A program made the translations under genes and the position numbers. From Pelargonium cotyledonis (Eukaryota > Streptophyta > Magnoliopsida > Geraniales > Geraniaceae), in contig JAYMTA010001117.1 of NCBI GenBank assembly GCA_036897625.1, forward strand, positions 1 to 21,708: a stretch of 21,708 nucleotides of DNA, in the 5' to 3' direction. The first letter of the stretch is position 1; the number at the start of each line of letters is the position of its first letter. The notes beneath the pieces are model-generated. The model was not told the origin of the DNA. It saw only the letters and a program-made list of their open reading frames with translations, and made no database searches. Below are positions 1-8,322 of this stretch, piece by piece.

Positions 1-498
1 AAGTAACGTTAATTTCTTTTAGTTATAATATAATGAAATAATTTAGTAAAATTATATATTTTAGTTCAAACGTTATGAAATTATATATTGTGTAACATAT
101 GATAAAATAAAATTTTTAAATTACGTATACGATATAATAAAAATATATGAATCTTCAATAATTTAGTTTATAATATTTTATTCTAAAATAATCTAGAACA
201 TCCATTACCTTAGGTTGAAAGAATGAATGATTTGTAAGAAAAAAACTAGAATGAGTTTTTCTTTAAGAACGAACTTTCTAGCTTTTCCTTGCATGAACTA
301 AACATAAAAAAGGAATAAAAACGTTGAAATGAGCATTCCATTCCATTCCTTTCTAACTTACGAAACATAGCCTAAATTATAACCTCGAAACTATGTAGTT
401 TAGGAAAGTTCTAGAAAAAGGTCCATCCTATACACTACATTCTCACAATTCGAAACTCGGAAATTGTAATGCACACTTGCTAGCGACCCGCGAAAAAC
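1..498. other. Upstream region of the cyclophilin gene, no gene seen
   Basis: This AT-rich stretch holds no supportable gene. It should contain the promoter and 5' leader of the cyclophilin gene that begins at 499. The part at about 325-372 (repeated ATTCC units followed by TCTAACTTACGAAACATAGCC-like sequence) resembles the end of a plant MITE, but I found no partner end or target duplication. I could not pick a convincing TATA box among the many A/T runs. The C-rich segment at 485-497 just before the ATG is the only marked base-composition change. Confidence 0.5.
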
Positions 499-3062
499 AT
501 GGTTGGTACTTCTCTGTGTAATTTTGTCGAACACCTTACAGTCATTGCTCTTCTCACTCCGCGTACTGATCCGTACTCTGTTTCTGCAGTCGGTGACTCT
601 TCACACAAACCTAGGCGACATCAAGTGCGAGGTCTTCTGCGACGAGGTCCCCAAAACGGCCGAGGTGAGAATCGTCGATTCAATTTTTCATTAGGGTTCT
701 ACTGAACGGTTCTTTTTAGTTATTAGTTGAATTTAGTTCGTTGTTTGGATAATTCAGTTTGGGACGAGTCTGGTTTAATTAAAGTTCTGGGTTTTTATGG
801 TAAGACAATGATTTTAGGTATGTTGGGTTCGTGTTAATTTGAGAATTGTGCACTGGGCTTATGAGTTAGGGTTGGAATTAGTGATTTTAGAGATTTGATT
901 AAACAAAACTTGGGTTAAAAATTGAAGCTTTGGCAACTTGAGTTGAATCAGCTAAGTGTTGGTCCAAAATTATCTGACTCGCTTGAAATTGTATCATTCT
1001 AGATATTTGATGAAACAAATTTGTGTTAAAATTTGAAGCTTTGGTAACTTGATTTTAGTCTGTAGAGTGTTGGTCCAAGCCATTGCCAATGCCTAGTGGG
1101 TCAAGTCAAGTTGTTAAGAACTCTGTTTCCTTAAGTACGGTCTCGGATTTGAGCTTTGGAGGCGGCGGTATTGCCTATCAAAATAAAAGAAACTGTTATT
1201 GCCATTCTGCTCTGTCTCCAGATTGAACTTTGTAGGGTACTGAGTTTACTAACGAACTTTTTTTGCGAAGGTAGTTTTGAGTGATCAAGTTACAATATAT
1301 GTAGCAATATTCTATGTTCTTCATTCTTTGCTGTATCGCCAGTTGGGAAGATAGATGTAGTGAGTACCTTTGCTAGTGTTTTCAAATCCAACAAAGCATT
1401 TTCCAAACAATTTGGTGTACATTTCTATCATCTCATTAATTCAGCTTGTGTCCTGCCTTTAACTGGAACTGTAATGCTCATAAACTAACTGCTTCTTTTG
1501 GTGAGTCGGTGACTTTTACTTTGAAATAATGGGCGGTGGTGCGCATAGAGAGAAATCATGGGATAAATATATGTTGACATTTACCTGTCTATGAAAACTC
1601 AATATCAAGACCAATAGGGATGTAAAATATTGTATTAGTGTTGATATTTTGTAAGAGATAGATCGCATTGATAGTAATTGATGGGGGAGATATAGGGCAC
1701 CACTGGGTGTTGACAGTGATGTCAATGGATTGGGCTGAAATTGGCACAGTCTAAGTGAAATGAGCCAACTAATAGGTCCATTTGGCTTTTCCGTGTTCCT
1801 AAGCTGTATTTTCACATTCTGAGTTCAGTTGAGATTGCGTTTTGGTCATCTTTATATTTTTAGGAATTTTTGTATAGTTTACTTCAACTTTATTTTCAGT
1901 TAGTGTTTGGGTTGGGAGTTATAAATAGCTGCTGGGTAGCTTCTTTGAGTTTTTAGCTTATGTTTGATTTCGAATTTGAGAAAATAACTAAAGTTTCTCA
2001 GTTGTTCTTGTGCTTCGGTTGTCATCTCCAATAAGATTCGCATCAGTAACTGTCAGAGATTTATTCTTCAGTATTTTGCCTTTACTTGCTTGTGGAATCT
2101 CAGAGTTACATGATTTGACAACTTAAAGATGTTAATTCCTCATATGATTATTTGAAAATGATTGCATTCATGCAATGCAGAATGATAGCTTTTTATATTT
2201 ATTTTTCTTATCCTCCATTTCGTGTGTTTTGCTGTGTAAAGTTTGTAATGTAAACTCTTGCTAGATCTCGACAAACTATATTGTTTTGACACTGTCAATG
2301 GCCTTTTGCCGATTTCAGCCAGTTATTAATCCTCACATGTTTCCTGAATGCAGAATTTTTTGGCACTGTGTGCTAGTGGCCACTATGACGGGACCATATT
2401 TCATCGTAATATCAAAGGTTTTATGATTCAAGGTGGAGACCCTACCGGTACTGGCAAGGGGGGAACCAGTATTTGGGGCAAAAAGTTCAATGACGAAATT
2501 AGGGAGTCTCTCAAGGTAATAAAATATATAATAGTATAAAATTTCCAAACCACTTTGCGATTATTGTGTTTACTGATCTATTAGCTTAGAAGCTTACTGT
2601 CAACTTGTCATTTCTCCTATCAATCCGAATAATAATTGTTACATAAAAAATGTTTGAAATCTCAAGTCCAAAATCCAAATGTTTGAAATCTCATGCACAT
2701 AAAAAATATTCTTTGAATCTCCCTTTTTGTTTGTATCTGCACACACCCTGAATGTTTCATGTGTCATTTTTTTCTTTCATTTTGAATGGAAGTTTCATGT
2801 TGATAATACTATTGTTTTGTACAATCTTGAACTAGAAGTTTCAGACTGATTAACACTTCCTCTTAATTCATATTTATTTCATAGCATAATGCTAGAGGGA
2901 TAATGTCAATGGCCAATAGTGGGCCCAATACTAATGGAAGCCAGTTCTTCATATCCTATGCGAAGCAGCCTCATCTAAATGGATTGTATACTGTGTTCGG
3001 CAGAGTGATTCATGGGTTCGAAGTTCTTGATATCATGGAGAAGGTACATTGTGTTTACCATT

Positions 3063-3099
<37 letters not shown>

Positions 3100-4038
3100 G
3101 AGTGTCTGCTTTCTCTGTATTAAAAATTGCCCCAAAATGAGTGTCCACTTCCCTTTTCAGTTAGTTATGCTTAAATTAGCAACAATATCCTAAGATAAGT
3201 TCTTTAGAATCCATTGAGTTTGTTTCAACTAAAGCTGGCAATTCGTGCTAACGTGTTCTTGTTTGTGTAGTCTTCAAGGTAAAATCTGTGTTGTATGGGT
3301 AAACAAAAACTCAACATATTTAACATCTTGTTCAAATATTAAACACTTGCACAACACGTTTAATAACCATGTTGGTGTGTCGGCTTCACCTAAACAAGAG
3401 ATGATGTGAATTGCAATTAACGTTGCTCTTATTCTGTACTTTCACTCCCTTACCTTATGCACATTATATTTGAACGGTAAGTGTAGACTTGTGGGTAAGA
3501 AAGATGAGATGAGATGAAAGAAAATTAGATAAGAGAGATGGAACCAATGTCATGATTTAATAGCGCTGACGTATTTCGCATCAAGCACAAACACGATTAT
3601 AGATATGCCGTGTCCAAACACGCTTAATTGTGCCGTGTTCATGTCGCGTTGCAAATCACCAGCTCTAGTTTCAATAGGAGCACATGGGGGAATATTGGGA
3701 AGTCCACCCCTAACTAACTCACCCTTAAGGCCTTAACTCATACAGAAACAAATGGGAAACTTGACACTCGTTTTGGCACGGAAGAAGTGGCATTTTGCCC
3801 GTTTTATTAATATAAGTCTGCTATTGATTATTTTTTGCTACCTCTTAGGTTTTTGCTGTTGCAAACATGCGAGCAATTTTATTTGTGGCTATATTGCACC
3901 AACTATAACTAAATCAAATGTAACTTGTATTCACTGTTTTCGGTGTTCATGCAGACACAAACCGGACCTGGGGATAGACCTCTCGCAGAGATCAGACTCA
4001 ACCGCGTGACAATTCATGCTAACCCGCTTGCCGGCTAG
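499..4038 (+). CDS. CYP18-1: Cyclophilin-type peptidyl-prolyl isomerase, CYP18-1/PPIL3-like
   Basis: Small single-domain cyclophilin of the PPIL3/CYP18-1 class. Proposed coding exons are 499-501, 590-664, 2354-2515, 2885-3043 and 3955-4038, giving 160 aa, which is the usual family length. Sequence landmarks are [12 protein letters not shown] near the N-terminus, [15 protein letters not shown] (residues 42-56), NTNGSQFFI (95-103) and the family C-terminus ITIHANP-like ([10 protein letters not shown]). Catalytic-pocket residues matching cyclophilin A Arg55, Phe60, Gln63, Gln111 and Phe113 are present (Arg44, Phe49, Gln52, Gln100, Phe102). The positions matching Trp121 and His126 are His110 and Tyr115, as in PPIL3, which predicts weak cyclosporin binding. 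The human homologue is associated with the spliceosome, so a nuclear role is plausible; that is inference. All introns after the first have clear GT-AG ends and keep frame. The start is unusual: the codon before Ser-2 is CAG of a TTTCTGCAG acceptor, so the ATG must come from an upstream exon. Confidence 0.93.
502..589 (+). other. 88-nt intron directly after the initiator ATG
   Basis: The conserved N-terminus begins with TCG (Ser-2) at 590, directly preceded by TTTCTGCAG, a good 3' splice site. No in-frame ATG exists in the unspliced sequence. The only nearby ATG followed by GT is at 499-501 (AAAAACATG then GTTGGT). Joining ATG to TCG restores the family's MSVTL start and exactly 160 residues. 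The donor GTTGGT is weak against the plant consensus GTAAGT. A better-looking donor, GTAATT at 518, would put the joined frame out. Confidence 0.7.
665..2353 (+). other. Intron 2 of the cyclophilin gene (1,689 bp)
   Basis: Runs from GTGAGA to TGAATGCAG. It contains a short direct repeat with the theme AAATTTGAAGCTTTGGTAACTTGA (about 915-945 and 1027-1055), each followed about 25 nt later by AGTGTTGGTCCAA. On the minus strand, 1516-1815 is a 99-codon open frame that I do not recognise; its sequence (for example GGGCACCACTGGGTGTTGACA at 1696-1716 on the plus strand) looks like a worn transposon piece. No coding gene is supported. Confidence 0.6.
3065..3098 (+). repeat. (CT)n microsatellite in cyclophilin intron 4
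   Basis: An uninterrupted CT dinucleotide run of about 34 bp begins about 21 nt after the donor of intron 4 (GTACAT at 3044). It is transcribed as a polypyrimidine tract close to the 5' splice site and will be length-polymorphic. Confidence 0.95.
3119..3788. mobile_element. Stowaway-like MITE, interrupted by a nested element
   Basis: The left end has CCCCAAAATGAGTGTCCACTT and the right end has TTGACACTCGTTTTGGCACGGAAG. These form the inverted ends of the common plant family whose full ends read CTCCCTCCGTCCCAAAATGAGTGTCC. Internal parts (GATAAGTT, TTGAGTTTGTT, CTAACTAACTCACCCTTAAGG) match the copies at 7219-7500 and 7682-7830. The element is split by an insertion at 3230-3667. It lies wholly inside intron 4 of the cyclophilin gene. 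The family name rests on the remembered terminus; exact ends are approximate. Confidence 0.7.
3230..3667. mobile_element. hAT-like MITE nested in the Stowaway-like copy
   Basis: The ends are TAAAGCTGGCAATTCGTG (left) and GCAAATCACCAGCTCTA (right), inverted with matches at TARAGCTGG and ATT. They are flanked by an 8-bp duplication, GTTTCAAC at 3222-3229 and GTTTCAAT at 3668-3675, with one mismatch. An 8-bp target duplication is typical of hAT elements. The inside has no open frame and is rich in CGTGT/ACACG words, typical of a widespread plant MITE with AGAGCTGGCAATTCGTG ends. Confidence 0.75.
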
Positions 4039-5168
4039 TCTTGTAATGAAGTAAACTGACAGATATTCACTGTGACGGGCAGGCTTGAACAATGGTTGTG
4101 TGACAATAGGATTATCTTCTTTCTCACTAATACTTTGTTTTAGGATCAAAATAGCTATGGACATGAACAGCAAAAGATTATAATGGCCATTGAAACACTG
4201 TTATGTACAAAACAATATGTATCAGCATTCTTGGATCTGTGGAGATTCTATCAATTTTCCTTAGCAAAAACTTATGAATGTTTCTTGTTTGCTTCTTGTT
4301 GACGTTGGGAACCAAATGGATATGATGTAGAAGAGTTAAAGATAGAGAATACAAAAAATTGATGTTTGTTTGGGCATATGCACTTGAGGTAGAGCCGTCA
4401 ATTCGGGTTTCGAGTGGAGTTTACCCGTGTTTCAGGTTGAAAAGACCTAACCCTGATCTATTGGAGGAGCGGGTTTTAAGTTTCTGGTTATGGGTTTTCG
4501 ATAAATAATGTGTGGGTTACTACGTGTATATCTCTTTCCTTTTTTCAAACATAAAAACGCTATGTGTTAGTGTTTGATATTTGAACACAGTTATTATACG
4601 TGTCGTGTTTGTATTGACTTGTGCAACACATATTCGACATCTAACACGACATGTTAACATAAGTTATCAACTCTAGTGGTCACACTCAGAATCTTTTAGA
4701 TATGACTTTTTCAAACATTTATTTGTAGGGAAGTACTTGAAATTTAACCCGTATTGTTTGTACAAAAACATAAAAAATATAATGTATTTCAAGTTGGATC
4801 AAATCAAATTTGACATAATGTGGTCGGGACTAGCAACTCTCGCACTTCCCCGAACATCTTTTTTTCAATGTAAAACTCGCAATCTAAATTTATCGTACCT
4901 CCGACGAGCAGAATTTAGATTAAATCTTTTCAACCCGCTTCATTAATTAAATATTTTAAAAAGTCTTTAATCTCAAGTAAACTAAACAAACAAAATAAAA
5001 ATGAGAGCTTTGGCAAAAAAATGAAAAACCCACCAATCCTCTTCCCATCAGATCCTACACTGCACACACACTGTCTCAACTCTCATTTCTCAAAATCACA
5101 AGGAATAGTGAGAGACTGTGCGTGACACAGAGTAGCAGAGAAGAGAGCTTTTAGAGAGAGCGAGAGAG
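4039..5168. other. Intergenic spacer: cyclophilin 3' end and DUF1068 promoter
   Basis: No gene is supported. The left part should hold the cyclophilin 3' UTR. A degenerate hAT-like MITE is present at 4390-4675. The right part should hold the promoter and leader of the DUF1068 gene. The A/T block TTAAATATTTTAAAAAG near 4947-4964 is the best TATA-like candidate, followed by a CT/CA-rich stretch (5035-5100) and a GA-rich leader (5140-5168, AGAGAGAGCGAGAGAG) directly before the ATG. Open frames here are short and unrecognised. Confidence 0.5.
4390..4675. mobile_element. Degenerate hAT-like MITE, TAGAG ends
   Basis: The left end TAGAGCCGTCAATTCGGG resembles the ends of the elements at 3230, 11679 and 13119. 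The right end ATCAACTCTA is a matching but worn inverted end. The inside has ACACGAC and GTGCAACACA words shared with the 3230-3667 element (there GCACAACACG). The 8-bp flanks (ACTTGAGG and GTGGTCAC) do not match, so the copy is old, rearranged or composite. Confidence 0.45.
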
Positions 5169-8100
5169 ATGTCGAGGCGATCTGCAGCTTGCTTAAGGTC
5201 CTGTTTGGTGATATTCGCAGTAGTGTCGGCTCTGGCCGTCTGTGGACCTGCTCTCTACTGGAGATTCAACAAGAAAATATCGCTGCCTGATTCCAAATCT
5301 TCATGCCCTCCTTGCTCCTGTGACTGCCCACCTCCTCTTTCCCTCCTCAAGATCGCTCCTGGTCTCACTCTCTCTCTCTTTAGTTACTTGATTGTAGATC
5401 TCGTTGTTTTTGTGAATTTTGCCTCTCTGGGTCGGTGTTAATTTTGTTTGTGATTGGTTATGTGATGATTGTTAGTTGTTACAGTGAAAATTGAGGGTGC
5501 CCATTTGGTGAATTTGGTGATTTGATGTGTTTTTGTTGCTGATTCTGTAACCTGAGCTGTTTTTGGTTTGGGTTACTGTTTGGCTTCAGTGTTGAGAAAC
5601 TGAACTCAGTTCTGGGTTTTGATTTGTTGTCACTACGTGCTACTGGTTTTGGTTTTATGTTCAGCTCTCTATCTCCCCCATGTTCGTGGATCCGTTGTTT
5701 GTTTTGTGAATTTTGTCTTTCTGGTGTGGTGAAAATTGAGGGTGCCCATTTGATCAATTTGGTGACTTGATGTGATTTTGTTGCTGATTCTGGAATCTGA
5801 GCTGTTTCTGGTTTGGTTACTGTTTGGGGAATTCCTGATTTGGTGTTAATTAGTTTGATCTGGTCTTGTGTACGCTAGTTTTGTATTGTCATAGTTCTAA
5901 TAGGGTCAATCTGAGTTTTTTTCCTTAATTTGATTGAAATTGATGTTATGATGTTTGATTTGTTGTCTCTACTTGCTACTGGCTTTGGTATTATGCTTCA
6001 CTATCTCTCTCTCTCTAGTGTAATTGGTGTTTTTGAGGTTTAATTTGTTGTTACTACTAGCTACTGGTTTTTGTTTTATGCTCTATATTAGTTTAATTGA
6101 GTTCGCTTATTTATTGGATTTTATGCATAATTGGGTTGAAACTTTGGCTCATCACTTTGTTCTGTTGCTTTGTCTTTCACTTAGTTATTGGATTTTTAAG
6201 TATAATTGGGTTGAACTTTGACTCGTCACTTTTTGCTGTTACTTTGTCTTTTCATACATCGTGTACTGTGTTGTGTGTCTTTGAGATAGTTAGATCCGGC
6301 CTTCTATTGTTTGATGTTTTGAGAATTAAGTTGAATTATGATTGTATTCATACAATTGGAGTTCACGGATTGTGTCATCCATTCATTTTTCCTGTCCATA
6401 GAAGCTAGAAAGTCTCACCGTTCCATTATCGGCAGATTCAAGCCTTTTATGATTCTAAGGGCTCAACTTACAGTTGTGTGCTTTGCTTCATAGTTCCCAA
6501 TAAAGATTCTAGGATTTTTATGGATCAACAACCCTTGAACAATCAAAATAAATTGGTTGCGTTAAATTGTGGCTGTTGGTAAGCTGATATATGATACTAA
6601 TTAGATGCATGATATATGGTCCAAAAATTCCTTCTAGCACAGCTGCTAAGATCTGAAACACGAACTTGGTCAAAACTAACTTCCATATAAGCATTGTTTT
6701 TACTTGCGCGTCCCATGTACCTCAATTTACCTAACAATCCCCACTAGGGTCAAAAGAAGCTTTCCTTAATTTTGTGTTCAGCATTTTTTAGTAGAACAAA
6801 ACGTAACTGGAATATAGATGAATTGTATACGTGATTTCTTTCCCCGTCAAACTAAGAATATAAGAGATTGTTTATTTTGATGTTGCATAGAATAAGTGTT
6901 TTTTTTTTGGGGGGGGTACAGAGAATTTGTGAAGAAAACAGAATCAGCTTTTGAAATTTATGAATATTTTGAAGAAAAAAATTTGTTTCCATTTGCATAT
7001 GATTGTTACAGACTACATGTTTAGGGTCAAAAGTTTTGTTTTGCTATTCATTATTTTCCTTGGATACTAATGTTTCTAAGTATTTGGTCTTTTCATGTTT
7101 GTGCAGGATTGGCTAATCTCTCGGTCACAGGTTAGAATTCTTTAACTTCTTGTGCAGTCTTTGGACTCTAGACCTTGCTTGCTATTTCATTTCAACCCCT
7201 CATTGTACGCATATAGTATATCAGGCAAGCCTCAAAATGAGTGACCCATTTTTCCAAAAATTTTTCCAAAATAATTTTTTTTTTTTTTTTTTTTTTTTGG
7301 GGTGGGGTTGGGGGGAGGGGGGGTTAGTTTATCATGTATGAATTACCAACAATATCCTTAAGATAAGTTAGTTAAAACCTCTAAAGTCTGTTAAAACAAG
7401 ATCTCATTGGGGTATAATGGGACAAGTTCAACCCTAGCTAACTTATCTTGAATGTTTACAAAAATAAGAAATTGACACTCATTTTGGGATGAAAGGAGTA
7501 CTGTGTATAGTTGTAGTTGAACCGAATTTTACTTGTCTTGTCTTGTTTCATATTTAGTGTTTGTGAAAGCCTGTATTTGCTGAAGCTGCTTGAAAACTCT
7601 TGATATTTGTAATTACTTCCTCTGTCCCAAAAGAAGTTCCCGTTTTCTTTTCCTTCTTGGAAATTATCTGATATTTGTGATTACCTTTTCCAACCCAAAA
7701 TGAGTATTTACTTTTCTTTTTTGGTTAGTTAATTATGTATTGAATACCAATAATATCCCTCTAAGATGAGTTAGTTTAAACCCTTTGAGTTTGTTACAAC
7801 AAGAGTGCACAGGAGTATAAGTGAAAAAGTGCTATTTTGTTTTATTTGTAGTAGCCGATATTCAATTCAATATTACAGTGACTCGCCCTGAGTGGTGTGG
7901 CAAGATATTCGTTTTAGCTGTTTCTCCCGAGTGCTACTTTCCTAACGCATTGTTCTCACAGTTTTTGGGTATGAAATTTTTATTGGCATGTTCGTGATGG
8001 CAATTACGTTGACGATGCAGATTGTGGAAACAATGATCCCGATCTAAAGCACGAGATGGAGAAGCAATTTGTTGATCTTTTGACCGAGGAGCTGAGGGAT

Positions 8101-8322
8101 CAAGAAGCCGTTGCTTTTGAAAACACGCGCCATTTGAACATCACGTTCAACGAAGCCAAAAGGGTCGCTTCCCAATACCAGAGAGAGGCCGAAAAGTGCA
8201 ATGCCGCCACAGAAACTTGTGAGGGCGCCAGAGAACGCGCTGAGGCACTGCTGTCGAGGGAGAGGAGAGTAACTTTAGCTTGGGAAAAAAGAGCTCGCAA
8301 GCTCGGGTGGGAAGGGGAATAG
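5169..8322 (+). CDS. ELMO: DUF1068 protein, ELMO/NKS1-like
   Basis: Plant-specific DUF1068 protein. Coding exons are 5169-5361, 7107-7130 and 8021-8322, giving 172 aa, about the family length. A signal-anchor-like segment spans about residues 11-31 (CLVIFAVVSALAVCGPALYW). It is followed by a Cys/Pro cluster, CPPCSCDCPPP (46-56), then LLKIAPGLANLSVTDCG and a long charged helical region, MEKQFVDLLTEEL to EKRARKLGWEGE. This matches my memory of Arabidopsis At2g32580/At1g05070 almost throughout. Members (ELMO1-5, NKS1) are Golgi type-II membrane proteins proposed to scaffold homogalacturonan-synthesising enzymes and support cell adhesion; that comes from the family, not from this sequence. LNIT (111-114) could be N-glycosylated. 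The 3' part (81-172) is predicted coiled-coil-like from its Glu/Lys/Ala content. I cannot tell which paralogue it is. The GA-rich leader ends at the ATG, which is the first in frame. Confidence 0.92.
5362..7106 (+). other. Intron 1 of the DUF1068 gene with internal duplications
   Basis: GT (GTCTCACTCTCTCTC) to TTTGTGCAG, 1,745 bp. A block of about 100 bp is present twice in direct order at about 5482-5582 and 5729-5825; both contain GAAAATTGAGGGTGCCCATTT and GCTGATTCTG...GAGCTGTTT. A second theme, TTTGATTTGTTGTC followed by CTACTGG, occurs near 5617, 5955 and, more worn, 6038. A third direct pair with period about 74 bp lies at 6111-6179 and 6185-6254 (TTATTGGATTTT...ATAATTGGGTTGAA...CTTTGTCTTTCA). 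Open frames across this intron are products of the repeats. Confidence 0.75.
7107..7130 (+). other. 24-nt coding microexon of the DUF1068 gene
   Basis: Between TTTGTGCAG and GTTAGA, 24 nt encode the end of Gly-65 through the first base of Asp-73 (LANLSVT with split codons each side). It keeps frame with both neighbours and restores the family sequence APGLANLSVTDCG. The flanking introns are 1,745 and 890 bp. Confidence 0.88.
7219..7500. mobile_element. Stowaway-like MITE containing T-run and G-tract
   Basis: The left end holds CCTCAAAATGAGTG and the right end TTGACACTCATTTTGGGATGAAAGGAGTA, which mirror each other. TA is found at both outer edges, as expected for a Stowaway target duplication. 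The inside includes ACCAACAATATCCTTAAGAT and TTAGTTAAAACC and, mirrored, AGCTAACTTATCTTGA. A 24-nt T-run and a G-rich tract sit near the left end (7275-7323). Confidence 0.7.
7299..7323 (+). other. G-quadruplex-type motif
   Basis: Four G-runs (4, 4, 6 and 7 G) are separated by loops of 1, 2 and 1 nt, directly after a run of 24 T. The pattern fits G3+N1-7 on the sense strand of the DUF1068 gene, so it would also be in the intron-2 pre-mRNA. Homopolymer runs of this sort are also where assemblies are least reliable. Confidence 0.75.
7682..7830. mobile_element. Truncated Stowaway-like MITE
   Basis: TACCTTTTCCAACCCAAAATGAG opens the copy. It continues with TTGGTTAGTTAATTATGTAT, ACCAATAATATCCCTCTAAGAT and TTGAGTTTGTTACAACAAGAG, collinear with the copy at 7219-7500. 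It stops near GAGTATAAGTG without a recognisable right inverted end. Confidence 0.6.

Larger units (their letters stand above)
7131..8020 (+). other. Intron 2 of the DUF1068 gene, filled with MITE remnants
   Basis: GTTAGA to GACGATGCAG, 890 bp. Most of it is Stowaway-like material: one near-complete copy (7219-7500), a short end fragment at 7612-7650 (TACTTCCTCTGTCCCAAAAG) and a copy lacking its right end (7682-7830). No coding frame beyond the flanking exons is supported. Confidence 0.7.

Noticed and set aside
503-694. Open frame containing the cyclophilin N-terminus with TTG as start
   Set aside because: It has no ATG and its first 29 codons do not resemble any cyclophilin; the frame becomes conserved exactly after a splice acceptor, so it is intron read-through.
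1516-1815. 99-codon minus-strand open frame in cyclophilin intron 2
   Set aside because: No family recognised, starts and ends inside the intron, and the sequence looks like a worn repeat.
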